Source: an uncultured SAR86 cluster bacterium | GTDB lineage: Bacteria > Pseudomonadota > Gammaproteobacteria > Magnimaribacterales > AG-339-G14 | Reading direction: 5' to 3' | Assembly (NCBI GenBank): GCA_902524805.1 | Contig: CABZES010000002.1 | Location: 37,325-101,324 of the forward strand | Length of the DNA: 64,000 bases | Shown: positions 42,194 to 51,266 of the stretch, piece after piece | How the letters are laid out: each line of letters begins with the position of its first letter | How positions within the stretch are numbered: the stretch's first letter is position 1 | Position numbers and translations under genes: made by a program | Notes under the pieces: generated by a model | The model's input: the letters and a program-made list of their open reading frames with translations, nothing else | Databases searched by the model: none | Told to the model about the DNA's origin: nothing

Positions 42194-43212
42194 AAATGAT
42201 TTTCTAGAATTAATTTAACTGGTTTAGGTATTCCCATTTTAACCGATTCCTTTTTGTTTACCCAAACGAATCCTCTTCGATCTATTGGCAGTCTATCTTT
42301 ATTTTTAAGAAAATATTTTTTTGTTGAAATAGAAAGTTTCTGATGAGATAAATTATGAGTGACTAACGGCAAAGATTCTTTTTCCTCAAGTAAGTTAAAT
42401 TTCTTATCGTCAAAATAATTCTCTTCTGGAAATAGCCATAGATTCTGCCAAACTCCTTTAGATTTATTTCTTTTTAATAAAACCTTATCTTTTGAAGAAA
42501 TTAATACCCATTTTATATTTCTTTCTTTCTTTGGATTCTTGGAAGTTTTTACAGGAATGCTATTTTGTAAGTTTAATTCGAAAGATTTACATTTATTTTT
42601 GATAGGACAACTTTCGCATGAAGGATTAAGAGAAGTACATATTAAAGAACCTAAATCCATCATTCCTTGAGAGTAAATGCGAAAATTTTTTTTAGGCAAT
42701 ATCTCTTTAGCGAACTTTTTTAATTCATTTTGCGTCTTAGAGTGATTGATTGGCGACTGATTTGCTAAAACTCTTGATAAAACTCTTTTGACGTTCCCAT
42801 CTAAAATTATCCCTGGTTCGTCAAAGGCAAGACTTAAAAGGGCGCCGGCAGTTGATTCTCCAATACCAGGAAGTTCGATTAGCTGATCATAATTATTAGG
42901 AATTGAGCCATTGTATTTTTCATGAATAATTTTTGATGTTAGATGAATATTTTTAGCTCTAGTGTAGTAACCAAGTCCAGACCAACTTGCTAAAACATTA
43001 TCTAAATTGCTTTCTGCCAATGATTTTATTGAAGGAAAAGAATTTATAAATTTATGGAAATAAGGAACTACCGTTTTAACTTGAGTTTGCTGAAGCATAA
43101 TTTCAGAAATCCAAACGTGATATGGGCTTTTTGCCTGCCATGGCAAATTATTTCTACCATTTATTTTTTGCCAGTTAATAATTTTTTTTGAGAAGAAAGA
43201 CATCTTATGCAT
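42190..43212 (-). CDS. mutY: Adenine DNA glycosylase MutY
   Basis: MutY removes adenine mispaired with 8-oxoguanine. The 340-residue protein shows catalytic Glu37 (ISEIMLQQTQ) and Asp138 (IILDGNVKRVLSR), matching E. coli numbering, the helix-hairpin-helix LPGIGESTAGA, and an Fe-S motif C-x6-C-x2-C-x5-C in CTSLNPSCESCPIKNKC. The C-terminal NUDIX-like domain recognises 8-oxoG. The ATG at 43212 is used; the ATG three codons later is an alternative. It is divergent from hisB. Confidence 0.95.
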   Translation of the reverse strand: MHKMSFFSKKIINWQKINGRNNLPWQAKSPYHVWISEIMLQQTQVKTVVPYFHKFINSFPSIKSLAESNLDNVLASWSGLGYYTRAKNIHLTSKIIHEKYNGSIPNNYDQLIELPGIGESTAGALLSLAFDEPGIILDGNVKRVLSRVLANQSPINHSKTQNELKKFAKEILPKKNFRIYSQGMMDLGSLICTSLNPSCESCPIKNKCKSFELNLQNSIPVKTSKNPKKERNIKWVLISSKDKVLLKRNKSKGVWQNLWLFPEENYFDDKKFNLLEEKESLPLVTHNLSHQKLSISTKKYFLKNKDRLPIDRRGFVWVNKKESVKMGIPKPVKLILENHL

Positions 43213-43231
43213 TTTAACCTTTTACGTCCGT

Positions 43232-43250
43232 TATAATAGTTGCATAGAGG
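43232..43250 (+). promoter_or_regulatory. -10 box and ribosome site of the hisBHAF operon
   Basis: The 44-nt gap between the divergent mutY and hisB genes contains a perfect TATAAT at 43232-43237, with no convincing -35 partner, and a GAGG ribosome site at 43247-43250 seven bases before the hisB ATG. No leader peptide with a histidine run is present. Confidence 0.45.
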
Positions 43251-43256
43251 AAAAAG

Positions 43257-43844
43257 ATGAGAAACGCTAACATTGAAAGAAACACTAAAGAAACGCAAAT
43301 CAGGATCAATTTAGAATTGGATGGTTCGGGAAAAAGCTCGCAAGAAGTAGAGCTTCCATTTTTTGCGCACATGCTTGATCAAATAGCCAAACACGGATGT
43401 TTCGATATTGATCTCAAAGCTACCGGTGACCTAGAAGTGGATGCCCATCACACTGTTGAAGATATAGGTATTACAATGGGAGATGCTTTTAACCAGGCGC
43501 TTGGCGATAAAAAAGGAATTACTAGGTATGGCCACGCATATGCGCCTCTAGATGAAGCTCTATCAAGAGTGGTAATTGATTTTTCAGGGCGTCCTGGCCT
43601 TTTGTGGGATGTCAATTTTACTAAACAAACTATCAATGATTTTGATTTACAACTCTTAAGAGAATTTTTTCAGGGTTTTACTAATAAATCATTGGCTACA
43701 ATTCATATCGATAATTTAAAAGGTGAAAATGCTCACCATCAAGCCGAAACTATATTTAAAGCATTTGCTTTAGCGTTGAAGCAGTCTTGTTCTATCGATG
43801 AGCAAAAATTAGATCAAATTCCTTCTACTAAAGGAAGTTTATAG
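43257..43844 (+). CDS. hisB: Imidazoleglycerol-phosphate dehydratase HisB
   Basis: HisB dehydrates imidazoleglycerol phosphate in histidine synthesis. The 195-residue protein is the single-function type without the histidinol-phosphatase domain of E. coli. The Mn-binding histidine motifs are [24 protein letters not shown] and the C-terminal [16 protein letters not shown]. It begins the hisBHAF operon. Confidence 0.96.
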   Translation: MRNANIERNTKETQIRINLELDGSGKSSQEVELPFFAHMLDQIAKHGCFDIDLKATGDLEVDAHHTVEDIGITMGDAFNQALGDKKGITRYGHAYAPLDEALSRVVIDFSGRPGLLWDVNFTKQTINDFDLQLLREFFQGFTNKSLATIHIDNLKGENAHHQAETIFKAFALALKQSCSIDEQKLDQIPSTKGSL

Positions 43845-43856
43845 TAGGTAAAAAGT

Positions 43857-44474
43857 ATGAAAATAGGCGTCATTGATTATGGTGCAAGCAATATCTTTTC
43901 AGTCGTAAGAGCATTTAATAGTCTGGGAGCCTCTACAAAAGTCTTAAAAAAATCTAAAGACTTTGAAAATATAGATAAGTTAGTCTTTCCCGGCCAAGGG
44001 TCTATGGGAGCGTGTTTAAAGAAATTATCAGAAAATGACCTTAGAGATTCTTTAATATTTTCTTTGAAAAATTTACCATTTTTGGGTATATGTCTAGGAT
44101 TACAGATTTTATTTTCTGAAAGTGAAGAAAGCGAAGACGAAAAGGGATTAGGAATTTTTCCAGAAAAAATTAAAAAATTTAGTGAATTTAAGGATAGAAC
44201 AATAAAAATTCCCCACATGGGATGGAATCAAGTTGAATTTAGTCAAAGTCATTTTATATGGGAAGGATTAGAATCATCTAAAGATTTCTATTTTGTTCAT
44301 TCTTATGCTTCTAAAGAAATTGATGAAAAATATATATATTCAAAGACATTTCACGGAGAGTCTTTCAACTCAGCAGTTGCTAAAGATAATATCTTTGCAA
44401 CACAGTTTCACCCTGAAAAAAGTGGCAAGTCTGGATTGAATTTATTACAAAACTTTATAGATTGGAAAATTTAA
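43857..44474 (+). CDS. hisH: Imidazole glycerol phosphate synthase subunit HisH
   Basis: HisH is the glutaminase subunit that feeds ammonia to HisF. The 205-residue protein has the type I glutamine amidotransferase triad: Cys79 in LGICLGLQILF, and the His and Glu in TQFHPEKSGKSG near the end. The oxyanion loop is PGQGSMGAC. It lies 12 bases after hisB and one base before hisA. Confidence 0.96.
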   Translation: MKIGVIDYGASNIFSVVRAFNSLGASTKVLKKSKDFENIDKLVFPGQGSMGACLKKLSENDLRDSLIFSLKNLPFLGICLGLQILFSESEESEDEKGLGIFPEKIKKFSEFKDRTIKIPHMGWNQVEFSQSHFIWEGLESSKDFYFVHSYASKEIDEKYIYSKTFHGESFNSAVAKDNIFATQFHPEKSGKSGLNLLQNFIDWKI

Positions 44475-44475
44475 T

Positions 44476-45198
44476 ATGTTACCTATCCCTGCGATTGATA
44501 TTCAAAAAGGAAAGTGTGTAAGGTTAAAAATGGGTGATTTAACTAGTGCAAAAATTTATTATGAAAATCCATTAGAAGCAGCTGAGTTTTGGATAAAAAA
44601 AGGGACAAAAAGACTTCACTTGGTAGATTTGGATGGAGCTTTGCAAGGAACTTCATCAAATTTTTCCTCTATTTTAGAAATAAGAAATGCTTTTCCAGAT
44701 TTAAAAATCCAAGTTGGTGGAGGTATAAGAAGCTTTGAAGCCATAGAAAATTATTTTAATAATAATATAGATTTCTTAATTCTCGGCAGTGTTGCTATTA
44801 AAGATAAAGACTTTTTTATAAAGGCTTGTAGAAATTATCCAAATAAAATTATTTTAGGGCTTGATGCAAAAAATGGTTTTGTTTCTTCAGAAGCTTGGAC
44901 AGAGTCATCAGAAATTAAAGCAACAGACTTAGTAAAAAACTATTCTCAATTGCCAATAAACTCAATAATTTATACGGATATAAGTAAAGATGGAATGTTG
45001 GAAGGTCCAAATATCGAGGAGACCGAGGCATTAGCTAATTTCTCGAATATCCCTATTATTGCTTCAGGGGGAGTGAGGAACCTTGAAGATCTTAAAAGCC
45101 TAGCAGGAAGCAAGAAGATATTTGGAGCTATTTGCGGCAAATCTCTATATGAAGGATCGTTAGAATTAGAAGAAGCTATAAAGTTTTTTAATAAATAA
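44476..45198 (+). CDS. hisA: ProFAR isomerase HisA
   Basis: HisA is the TIM-barrel isomerase that opens the ribose ring of ProFAR. The 240-residue protein has the catalytic Asp8 in [13 protein letters not shown], the phosphate loops IQVGGGIRS and IIASGGV, and the second catalytic acid in [14 protein letters not shown]. Its stop overlaps the hisF start by one base (TAATG). Confidence 0.96.
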   Translation: MLPIPAIDIQKGKCVRLKMGDLTSAKIYYENPLEAAEFWIKKGTKRLHLVDLDGALQGTSSNFSSILEIRNAFPDLKIQVGGGIRSFEAIENYFNNNIDFLILGSVAIKDKDFFIKACRNYPNKIILGLDAKNGFVSSEAWTESSEIKATDLVKNYSQLPINSIIYTDISKDGMLEGPNIEETEALANFSNIPIIASGGVRNLEDLKSLAGSKKIFGAICGKSLYEGSLELEEAIKFFNK

Positions 45199-45956
45199 TG
45201 AGCGTAACAATAAGAATAATTCCTTGTTTAGATGTAAGAGAAGGAAGAGTAGTTAAAGGTATTAACTTTGAAGATATTGCAGATGCAGGAGATCCTGCAG
45301 AAGCAGCTCAAAGATATGATAAGGAAGGTGCAGATGAAATCTGCATGTTGGATATTGATGCATCTTACGAAGCTAGATCAACTACCTTAGAGACTGTAGA
45401 AAAAATAGCTAATCAAGTTTTTATTCCTTTTACAGTTGGTGGGGGTATAAAAAGTGTTAACGATGTAGAAGTTTTATTAAAAACTGGAGCAGATAAAGTT
45501 TCGATAAATACTTCAGCGATAATTAATCCAAAACTCGTTGAAGAAGCATCAAGAGAATTTGGATCTCAATGTATAGTTGTAGCAATAGATGCAAAATTCA
45601 ATGGTAAAGATTGGAGTGTTTATACTCATGGCGGCAAAAATAAAACAGATCTAGATGCTTTGTCATGGTCAAAAAAGGTCGAACAACTAGGCGCTGGAGA
45701 AATATTAATGACTTCCATGGATAAAGATGGGACTAAATCAGGATTTGATAATATTTTAAACCAAACTTTAGCTGATAATTTAAATATACCTTTAATTGCC
45801 TCAGGCGGAGCAGGAGAATTAGATCATTTAGTAGATGCAGTTAAGTTGGGAAAGGCAGATGCTGTATTAGCAGCAAGTATTTTTCATTACAAAGAGATTT
45901 CTATTAAAAAAGTTAAAGAAGCTCTAAAGAATCAAGGCTTAAGTGTAAGATTATAA
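45198..45956 (+). CDS. hisF: Imidazole glycerol phosphate synthase subunit HisF
   Basis: HisF is the cyclase subunit that uses ammonia from HisH to make imidazoleglycerol phosphate and AICAR. The 252-residue TIM barrel shows catalytic Asp12 in [23 protein letters not shown], the second Asp region [10 protein letters not shown], and [12 protein letters not shown]. It ends the operon; hisI/hisE is not next to it. The stop overlaps the convergent gpmA by six bases. Confidence 0.96.
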   Translation: MSVTIRIIPCLDVREGRVVKGINFEDIADAGDPAEAAQRYDKEGADEICMLDIDASYEARSTTLETVEKIANQVFIPFTVGGGIKSVNDVEVLLKTGADKVSINTSAIINPKLVEEASREFGSQCIVVAIDAKFNGKDWSVYTHGGKNKTDLDALSWSKKVEQLGAGEILMTSMDKDGTKSGFDNILNQTLADNLNIPLIASGGAGELDHLVDAVKLGKADAVLAASIFHYKEISIKKVKEALKNQGLSVRL

Positions 45957-46577
45957 AATTTCTTTTTTAAAAGAATCTACAGAATTAAAACTATATAAAA
46001 TAGGTTCTCCTGTGCCTATTTCAACATTTACAATTTCTTCAGAAGAGATATTTTCTAAAGACATTATTAAAGATCTTAGAGAGTTCCCATGAGCGCAAAC
46101 CAAAACATTATTACCGTTGTTAACTAGAGGCTTAATTTCAGTTTCAAAGTATGGAAGGACTCTCATTGAAGTATCTTTTAAGCTTTCTCCGCCTGGAGGA
46201 GGAGTATCGTAAGACCTTCTCCAAATATGAATTTGATCTTCTCCCCATTCCTTTCGAGCTTCATCTTTATTCAAACCAGAAAGATCTCCATAATCTCTTT
46301 CATTTAAATTTTGATCTTTAATTTTAATAAGATCTTTTTGTTGCAGTATATTAAGAATAATTTCTCCAGTTTCTTGAGCTCTAATTAGTGCAGAAGTAAA
46401 ATAATGACTAAAAATAATCTGTAAACTTTTAATTTTTTCTCCAGCATTCTCAGCTTCTTTTATGCCTTTTTCTGTCAATGGAGGATTTTTCCATCCAGTA
46501 AATAAGTTCTGTTCGTTCCATTCACTTTGACCATGCCTGATAAGAACTAGATAGGAAGTTTTTTTTTCTTTATTCAT
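45951..46577 (-). CDS. gpmA: 2,3-bisphosphoglycerate-dependent phosphoglycerate mutase
   Basis: This glycolytic enzyme interconverts 3- and 2-phosphoglycerate. The 208-residue protein has the phosphohistidine motif [18 protein letters not shown] (His15), [14 protein letters not shown], the PPGGESL loop and the second histidine in [11 protein letters not shown]. It is slightly shorter than E. coli GpmA (about 250 residues). It is divergent from the rhodanese gene. Confidence 0.92.
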   Translation of the reverse strand: MNKEKKTSYLVLIRHGQSEWNEQNLFTGWKNPPLTEKGIKEAENAGEKIKSLQIIFSHYFTSALIRAQETGEIILNILQQKDLIKIKDQNLNERDYGDLSGLNKDEARKEWGEDQIHIWRRSYDTPPPGGESLKDTSMRVLPYFETEIKPLVNNGNNVLVCAHGNSLRSLIMSLENISSEEIVNVEIGTGEPILYSFNSVDSFKKEIL

Positions 46578-46614
46578 AGTTAATAGTTTTATTTCGGTTT
46601 ATGATACCTCTCCA

Positions 46615-47022
46615 ATGCCATATTTTGTTCAATTTTTAATAGATAACTGGTTTATAGTCATACCTTTAATCGTATCTATTGTTGTATTTTTAAGAATTGA
46701 AAAAGTTAGAAAAGCATCTATTTTAGATCCTCAGCAGGTCATATTTTACTTGAATAGAAAAAATGCAATGCTTATAGATATAAGAAACAGCAAAGAATTT
46801 TCTGAAGGAAAAATTAGCCAAGCCAAACATGTCGGCCCTGATATAGATTTTTGCAAGAAAGAGATTAGTAAATCTTCTGAAAAACCAATAATTATTATTT
46901 GTCAAAACGGCAATTATTCTTCAAGAATGGCAGCAGATTTAAAAAAGGAAAATATAAACGTTTTTACAATGAAAGGCGGTATCAATTCTTGGCGCGGTGA
47001 AAATTTACCTTTGATTTCCTAA
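46615..47022 (+). CDS. Membrane-anchored rhodanese-like protein
   Basis: A 135-residue protein with one N-terminal membrane helix (about residues 7-26, LIDNWFIVIPLIVSIVVFL) and a rhodanese domain with the active-site Cys in IIICQNGNYSSRMA and the CH2-like end MKGGINSWRG. It resembles YibN-type proteins often found near gpm and secB-grxC in gammaproteobacteria. A TATGAT box ends only nine bases before the ATG, so the mRNA may be nearly leaderless. The stop overlaps convergent ntrC. Confidence 0.85.
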   Translation: MPYFVQFLIDNWFIVIPLIVSIVVFLRIEKVRKASILDPQQVIFYLNRKNAMLIDIRNSKEFSEGKISQAKHVGPDIDFCKKEISKSSEKPIIIICQNGNYSSRMAADLKKENINVFTMKGGINSWRGENLPLIS

Positions 47023-48416
47023 AGATCTAATTCATTCATTTTTCTTGCTAAAGTATTCCTGCCCCAGCCTAGAAGATTGGCTGCTTCACTTTTCTTGCCC
47101 TTAGTAGCTTTCATCGCAACTTTTATCATTGTTTTTTCAAAAACAGGAATAGTCGAATTAAGGATATGATCATCTCCATTTGATAACCTTTCTGTCGCCC
47201 AAACTTCTAGCAAGTCGTTCCAACTTAACTCAGGTCCTTTCTTTTGAATTAACAAATCATTTGGTAAATCACTTATGTTGATTTCTTGTGCAGAAGATAA
47301 AACTGTAAGTGAGTGACAAAGATTTTGAAGTTGCAGAACATTTCCAGGCCATATCAAATTAGAAAAAAGGTCAATTACTTCCTGAGTTAAAATTTTTGTT
47401 TCCGATTTTGTTTCTTTTGAAAACTTTTCAAAGAAGTATGCAGCTAGCAAAGGAATATCTTCTTTTCTATCTCTCAAAGACGGCATTGGTATTCTTATAA
47501 CATTAAGTCTATGAAAAAGATCCTCCCTAAAAGCTCCAGTTTTTACTTTTTCATTTAAATTTTGATTCGTTGCAGCAATTATTCTCACATCAACTGTTAT
47601 TGGTTCACTTCCCCCAATTCTATAAAATTCTCCACTTGATAAAACTCTTAAAATTCTAGTTTGGGTTTCATAGGGCATGTCGCCTATTTCATCTAAGAAT
47701 AATGTAGCTTTGTGAGCTTGCTCAAATCTTCCTATCTTCTTTTTTTCAGCGCCTGTAAATGCTCCTTTTTCATAACCAAAAAGTTCAGACTCTAAAAGCT
47801 CAATGGGAATATCTGCCATATTAAGGGAAATAAGTTTTTTTTCTGCTCTTTCGCTATGCTCATAAATTGCTCTAGCTACTAACTCCTTGCCTGTTCCAGA
47901 TTCGCCTACTAACAATACGGTTGAATCTGAATGTGAGAGCTTTCCGATTGAATTAAAAAGATCTTGCATTGCAGGTGATTTACCAATAATTTTTCCTTTA
48001 TCAAGAGAAATTTCATCTTCTTTATTTCTTCTTTTTGATCTAATTTTTCTTTCCTCTAGAGCTTTTGAAATTTTAGATACTGCATCATTCAAATCAAAAG
48101 GTTTAGCAATATAATCCCAAGCTCCGTTTTCAAAAGCATCTACTGTAGTGTCTAAATCAGAATGTGCAGTCATCATAATAACTGGAATATTCGAAAATTC
48201 ATTTTTAAAAGTATCTAATAGGTCCATGCCGTCTCTACCCGGCATTTTTAGGTCTGTTAAAAGTACGTTTGGTCTTTCTAGATCAAGTTGATTTACAACT
48301 TCATTACCATCTTCAAAAACAGATACGTCAAAACCTGCATCAACTAAGCCTTTTTCTAGAACAAACCTTATAGATTCGTCATCATCAGCAACCCATACCT
48401 TTTTAGATTTAGACAT
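47019..48416 (-). CDS. ntrC: Nitrogen regulation response regulator NtrC (GlnG)
   Basis: A 465-residue enhancer-binding activator of sigma-54 promoters. Domains in order: receiver (about 1-120) with phospho-acceptor Asp55 in LLTDLKMPGRDG; AAA+ domain (about 140-375) with Walker A GESGTGKELVARA, the sigma-54-contacting GAFTGA and Walker B LFLDEIGD; and a C-terminal Fis-type HTH (AANLLGWGRNTLARKM). It is the second gene after ntrB with an 8-nt overlap. Confidence 0.95.
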   Translation of the reverse strand: MSKSKKVWVADDDESIRFVLEKGLVDAGFDVSVFEDGNEVVNQLDLERPNVLLTDLKMPGRDGMDLLDTFKNEFSNIPVIMMTAHSDLDTTVDAFENGAWDYIAKPFDLNDAVSKISKALEERKIRSKRRNKEDEISLDKGKIIGKSPAMQDLFNSIGKLSHSDSTVLLVGESGTGKELVARAIYEHSERAEKKLISLNMADIPIELLESELFGYEKGAFTGAEKKKIGRFEQAHKATLFLDEIGDMPYETQTRILRVLSSGEFYRIGGSEPITVDVRIIAATNQNLNEKVKTGAFREDLFHRLNVIRIPMPSLRDRKEDIPLLAAYFFEKFSKETKSETKILTQEVIDLFSNLIWPGNVLQLQNLCHSLTVLSSAQEINISDLPNDLLIQKKGPELSWNDLLEVWATERLSNGDDHILNSTIPVFEKTMIKVAMKATKGKKSEAANLLGWGRNTLARKMNELDL

Positions 48417-49500
48417 TTAAAACCTCTGCATTTTCCTCTTTGAAACTTTCCTCCGGAAAAGGAATTAAAATTGAAAAATTCGTTCCGCTAGAATCGCTTG
48501 AACATTCAATAGAGCCTTGATGTTGATTAATAATTCCCTTAGCAATTGCTAGACCTAAACCAGAAGCCACTTTTTTAGTAGAGACTAAAGGAAAAAATAT
48601 GGAATCAATAAATTCCTCAGGAATGCCAGGGCCATTATCTATGAAATCAATCTCACATGCAGTTTTACAAAAACTTCCATTAATAATTACTTCTGAAGCA
48701 ACTCTCGTCCTGACAGTAATTTTTGTTCCAACATTTGCTTTAATCATAGCCTCAATTGAATTTTTAGTTAGGTTGTAAAAGACTTGCATGATGAGAGAGG
48801 AGTCAATATTTACTAAAGGCAAGCTTGGATCATAATCTCTAATGAACTTTATATCTTTGCTGTCTAAAGAATTTATGAAATCAGGTAGTTTTTCTAAAAC
48901 AATATGAATATTTTCTTTAGCTAAACTAAGTTGAAATTGTTTTTCGGAAACTTGATTTACAATGTTGGTAATTCTGTCTGATTCCCTTGAGATAATGTTT
49001 AAAAGTTCTTGATTTTCTTTTGTTTTTAATTTGTTTGATAATAACTGAGCAGCTCCTTTAATTCCGCTCAAAGGATTTTTAATCTCGTGGGCTAATCCTT
49101 TAGAAAAAGCTGCAGTAACAACTCCTCCTGTAGATTTCCTTCTAGCCTTTTTTGCTAAAATTTGTTTCTCAGCATCAAAAAATTCAAAAACAATTGATTC
49201 ACTCTTTTCGCCTAAATAATAAGCAACAAAAGAGCACTTTTTTTTCAATCCTCCGGCTAAAAAAAGAGTTGTTATGTGTCTTTTGAGATAGGTTTTCTTT
49301 TCTAGAAGATCAAGTAATTCAAGGTTATTAGTAGGCTTTTCGATGAAGACATCATGAATCAATTTGCCTAAACATTTTTTAGAAGTAGTATTTAAGAAAT
49401 CTTCTGCAGAATTATTTATGAATAAAACTTTTAAATCTTTGTCAGTTATAAGAAGTTTAGAAGAGATTTTCTGTAAAGCTGTTTCTAACGATTTTTGCAT
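48409..49500 (-). CDS. ntrB: Nitrogen regulation sensor kinase NtrB (GlnL)
   Basis: A 363-residue cytoplasmic histidine kinase/phosphatase that controls NtrC in response to PII. It has a PAS-like domain (about 1-115, LLITDKDLKVLFINNSAE), phospho-His138 in GLAHEIKNPLSGIKGAA, and an ATPase domain with DNGPGIPEEF and GLGLAIAKG. No transmembrane segment is present. It lies 108 bases after the glutamine synthetase gene in the same direction; no clear ribosome site precedes the ATG. Confidence 0.94.
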   Translation of the reverse strand: MQKSLETALQKISSKLLITDKDLKVLFINNSAEDFLNTTSKKCLGKLIHDVFIEKPTNNLELLDLLEKKTYLKRHITTLFLAGGLKKKCSFVAYYLGEKSESIVFEFFDAEKQILAKKARRKSTGGVVTAAFSKGLAHEIKNPLSGIKGAAQLLSNKLKTKENQELLNIISRESDRITNIVNQVSEKQFQLSLAKENIHIVLEKLPDFINSLDSKDIKFIRDYDPSLPLVNIDSSLIMQVFYNLTKNSIEAMIKANVGTKITVRTRVASEVIINGSFCKTACEIDFIDNGPGIPEEFIDSIFFPLVSTKKVASGLGLAIAKGIINQHQGSIECSSDSSGTNFSILIPFPEESFKEENAEVLNV

Positions 49501-49521
49501 TATTATAAAAAGTTGAGAAAG

Positions 49522-49579
49522 TCTCAGATGCTGAAAGAAAAATATCTCATTATCTATTTTAGTTTCAGCGTGTCTGAGA
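49522..49579 (-). terminator. Long inverted repeat between the glutamine synthetase gene and ntrB, terminator/attenuator-like
   Basis: TCTCAGATGCTGAAA (49522-49536) pairs with TTTCAGC...TCTGAGA (49563-49579), giving a 14-15 bp stem interrupted by a small bulge, with a 26-nt loop. On the minus strand a T-rich stretch (ACTTTTTAT) follows after about nine bases. It lies just downstream of the glutamine synthetase stop, the position of the terminator that separates glnA from low-level ntrBC transcription in enterics. Whether it terminates, attenuates or protects the mRNA end is not known. Confidence 0.55.
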
Positions 49580-49608
49580 TTAACTCATTTCACTTTTCTC
49601 CTAACTTT

Positions 49609-50589
49609 TTATTTGGTTAGAGTTCCTACAATATGTGAAAGTATTTTGTAAGGATCTGCGTTAGAAGCAGGTCTTCTGTCTTCTAAATATCCATTCCAAT
49701 CATGCTCTACTGTATAGACAGGAATTCGAATACTCGCTCCTCTATCACTAACCCCATATGAAAATTCAGTAATTTTTTGAGTTTCATGAAGTCCAGTAAG
49801 ACGCATATCATTGTCTGAACCATATGAAGCTATGCCCTCATCATGAACAGCACCAAGTTTCTCACAAATAGATGAAAACAACTCTTCTGATCCTTTTGAT
49901 CTCATTTCTTCGTTAGAAAAATTACTATGCATACCTGAACCATTCCAATCTCCTGTCTTAGGCTTAGGATGAAGGTTTACTCCAACACCATATTCTTCAG
50001 CAATCTTAAATAATAAGTATCTGCTAATCCAAAGATCATCAGCAGCCTTGATTCCTTTACCAAAACATTGATATTCCCACTGACCTAATGCAACTTCCGC
50101 ATTTGTGCCAGTTAATGTAATTCCAATATCAAGACAGGCTTGAAGATGGGCATCAGAAATTTCTCTTCCGACAACATTTCCTGCACCTACACCACAATAG
50201 AATTCTCCTTGTTCTTTAGGAGTTCCATCTTCCCATCCTAAAGGCTCACCAGTCTTAGGATCAGTAAAAAAGAACTCTTGCTCAAATCCAAACCACCATT
50301 CATCTGTAACTACTTCTGCAGCAGCAGCTCTAAAGTTTGACGGATGAGTTGTATGATCAGCTGCTTGAACCTGAGTTAGCACTAAGTCATGACCATTTGG
50401 ATTAGAATATGTTTGAACAGGAAGTAATAAACAGTCGGAACTTCCGCCCTCTGCCTGTTGAGTTGATGAACCATCGAAGGACCAGTCAGGAGCTGTCTCC
50501 TCGTCAGTAGCCTTTACTTTACTTCTCATATTAGCTTCCGGCGTATAACCATCTAACCATATGTATTCGTATGTTTTGAAATCTGCCAT
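49609..50589 (-). CDS. glnII: Glutamine synthetase, eukaryotic-type (GSII)
   Basis: A 326-residue glutamine synthetase, much shorter than the roughly 470-residue bacterial GSI. It carries the GSII marks YEYIWLDGY near the start, WSFDGSSTQQAEG, the metal-binding FGFEQEFFF, NLHPKPKTGDWNGSGMHSNFS and the C-terminal SDRGASIRIPV with YLEDRRPASNADPY. It makes glutamine from glutamate, ammonia and ATP. GSII lacks the adenylylation loop of GSI, so control is more likely transcriptional; it lies directly upstream of ntrBC and has an NtrC-like palindrome before it. It has a good AGGAG ribosome site. Confidence 0.94.
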   Translation of the reverse strand: MADFKTYEYIWLDGYTPEANMRSKVKATDEETAPDWSFDGSSTQQAEGGSSDCLLLPVQTYSNPNGHDLVLTQVQAADHTTHPSNFRAAAAEVVTDEWWFGFEQEFFFTDPKTGEPLGWEDGTPKEQGEFYCGVGAGNVVGREISDAHLQACLDIGITLTGTNAEVALGQWEYQCFGKGIKAADDLWISRYLLFKIAEEYGVGVNLHPKPKTGDWNGSGMHSNFSNEEMRSKGSEELFSSICEKLGAVHDEGIASYGSDNDMRLTGLHETQKITEFSYGVSDRGASIRIPVYTVEHDWNGYLEDRRPASNADPYKILSHIVGTLTK

Positions 50590-50646
50590 AATTTTTCTCC
50601 TATTTAATTACAGTTTTTAAACGAAGACTTATGTTATCAAAATAAA

Positions 50647-50663
50647 TGCAACTAAATAGTGCA
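50647..50663. promoter_or_regulatory. NtrC-type palindrome upstream of glutamine synthetase
   Basis: Read on the minus strand, TGCACTATTTAGTTGCA is 17 bp with conserved outer TGCAC/TGCA halves, agreeing at about 14 of 17 positions with the NtrC box TGCACC-N5-GGTGCA. It starts 58 bases upstream of the glutamine synthetase ATG. A second, weaker TGC-N7-GCA element lies at 50682-50694. I could not find a convincing -24/-12 sigma-54 promoter between the box and the gene. Confidence 0.45.
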
Positions 50664-50699
50664 TTAATTGTATTATTTTAATGCTCAAATTGCACTACT

Positions 50700-51266
50700 T
50701 TATAGCAAAAAGTCTAAAATAAAGGGTATTTTATTCTCAAATCCAATATATTCATGAGATCCTTCTATCTCTGCACATAAATGACCGTCCTTATAAAAAG
50801 ACATTGTTTTTATATGATTTAGAACATTATCTTCTAGTTGAATTAATGCTAAATGATTCTGAGGGTTTTTTAATTTATTAATTTTTATTCGATTAAGAAA
50901 ATTATACATTTCTTGTGTGAAGAAATAATTTTCGTTGGTTTGATAATTTTGATGTTGGCCAATAAGTTTTTTCATATTTTCCAAATGATCAGGTACAACT
51001 GGATTTATATTCACAGATCTTAAATTATAGGTATCAGAAATATAGGTAGCATAAAAACCTCCTAGAGAACTTCCAATTAGAGAAATAGAAAAATTACATT
51101 TCTTAACAAGATTTAGAATATCTTTTATTGCTTCCTTTGGAGATATCGGTAGGTCAGGAGAAATAACTTCTGCTTTTGAATTTTGAACAAATTTAGAATT
51201 CTTAAAAATTTGTGCTTTGTTTGAATTAGAAGATGAATTAAATCCGTGAAGGTATAAAATTTTCAA
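50700..51266 (-). CDS. yqiA: YqiA-like esterase (alpha/beta hydrolase)
   Basis: A 188-residue small alpha/beta-hydrolase of the YqiA/YcfP type: LYLHGFNSSSNSNKA at the N-terminus, the nucleophile serine in LIGSSLGGFYATY, and the histidine in EGSHEYIGFE. YqiA hydrolyses short acyl esters in vitro; its physiological role is unknown. The start is TTG at 51266, preceded by GGAAGA, inside the 3' end of the DUF1249 gene. yqiA-yqiB adjacency is typical of gammaproteobacteria. Confidence 0.85.
   Translation of the reverse strand: MKILYLHGFNSSSNSNKAQIFKNSKFVQNSKAEVISPDLPISPKEAIKDILNLVKKCNFSISLIGSSLGGFYATYISDTYNLRSVNINPVVPDHLENMKKLIGQHQNYQTNENYFFTQEMYNFLNRIKINKLKNPQNHLALIQLEDNVLNHIKTMSFYKDGHLCAEIEGSHEYIGFENKIPFILDFLL

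Noticed and set aside
43877..44218. 113-residue open frame antisense to hisH
   Set aside because: The hisH frame is fully conserved including its catalytic Cys; the antisense frame shows no motif and is rich in Ser/Phe/Leu as expected from AT-rich reverse reading.
50647..50663. Sigma-54 promoter in place of the NtrC-like palindrome
   Set aside because: TGCACTATTTAGTTGC superficially resembles a -24/-12 element, but the GG-to-GC distance is wrong by two bases and the first GG is absent.
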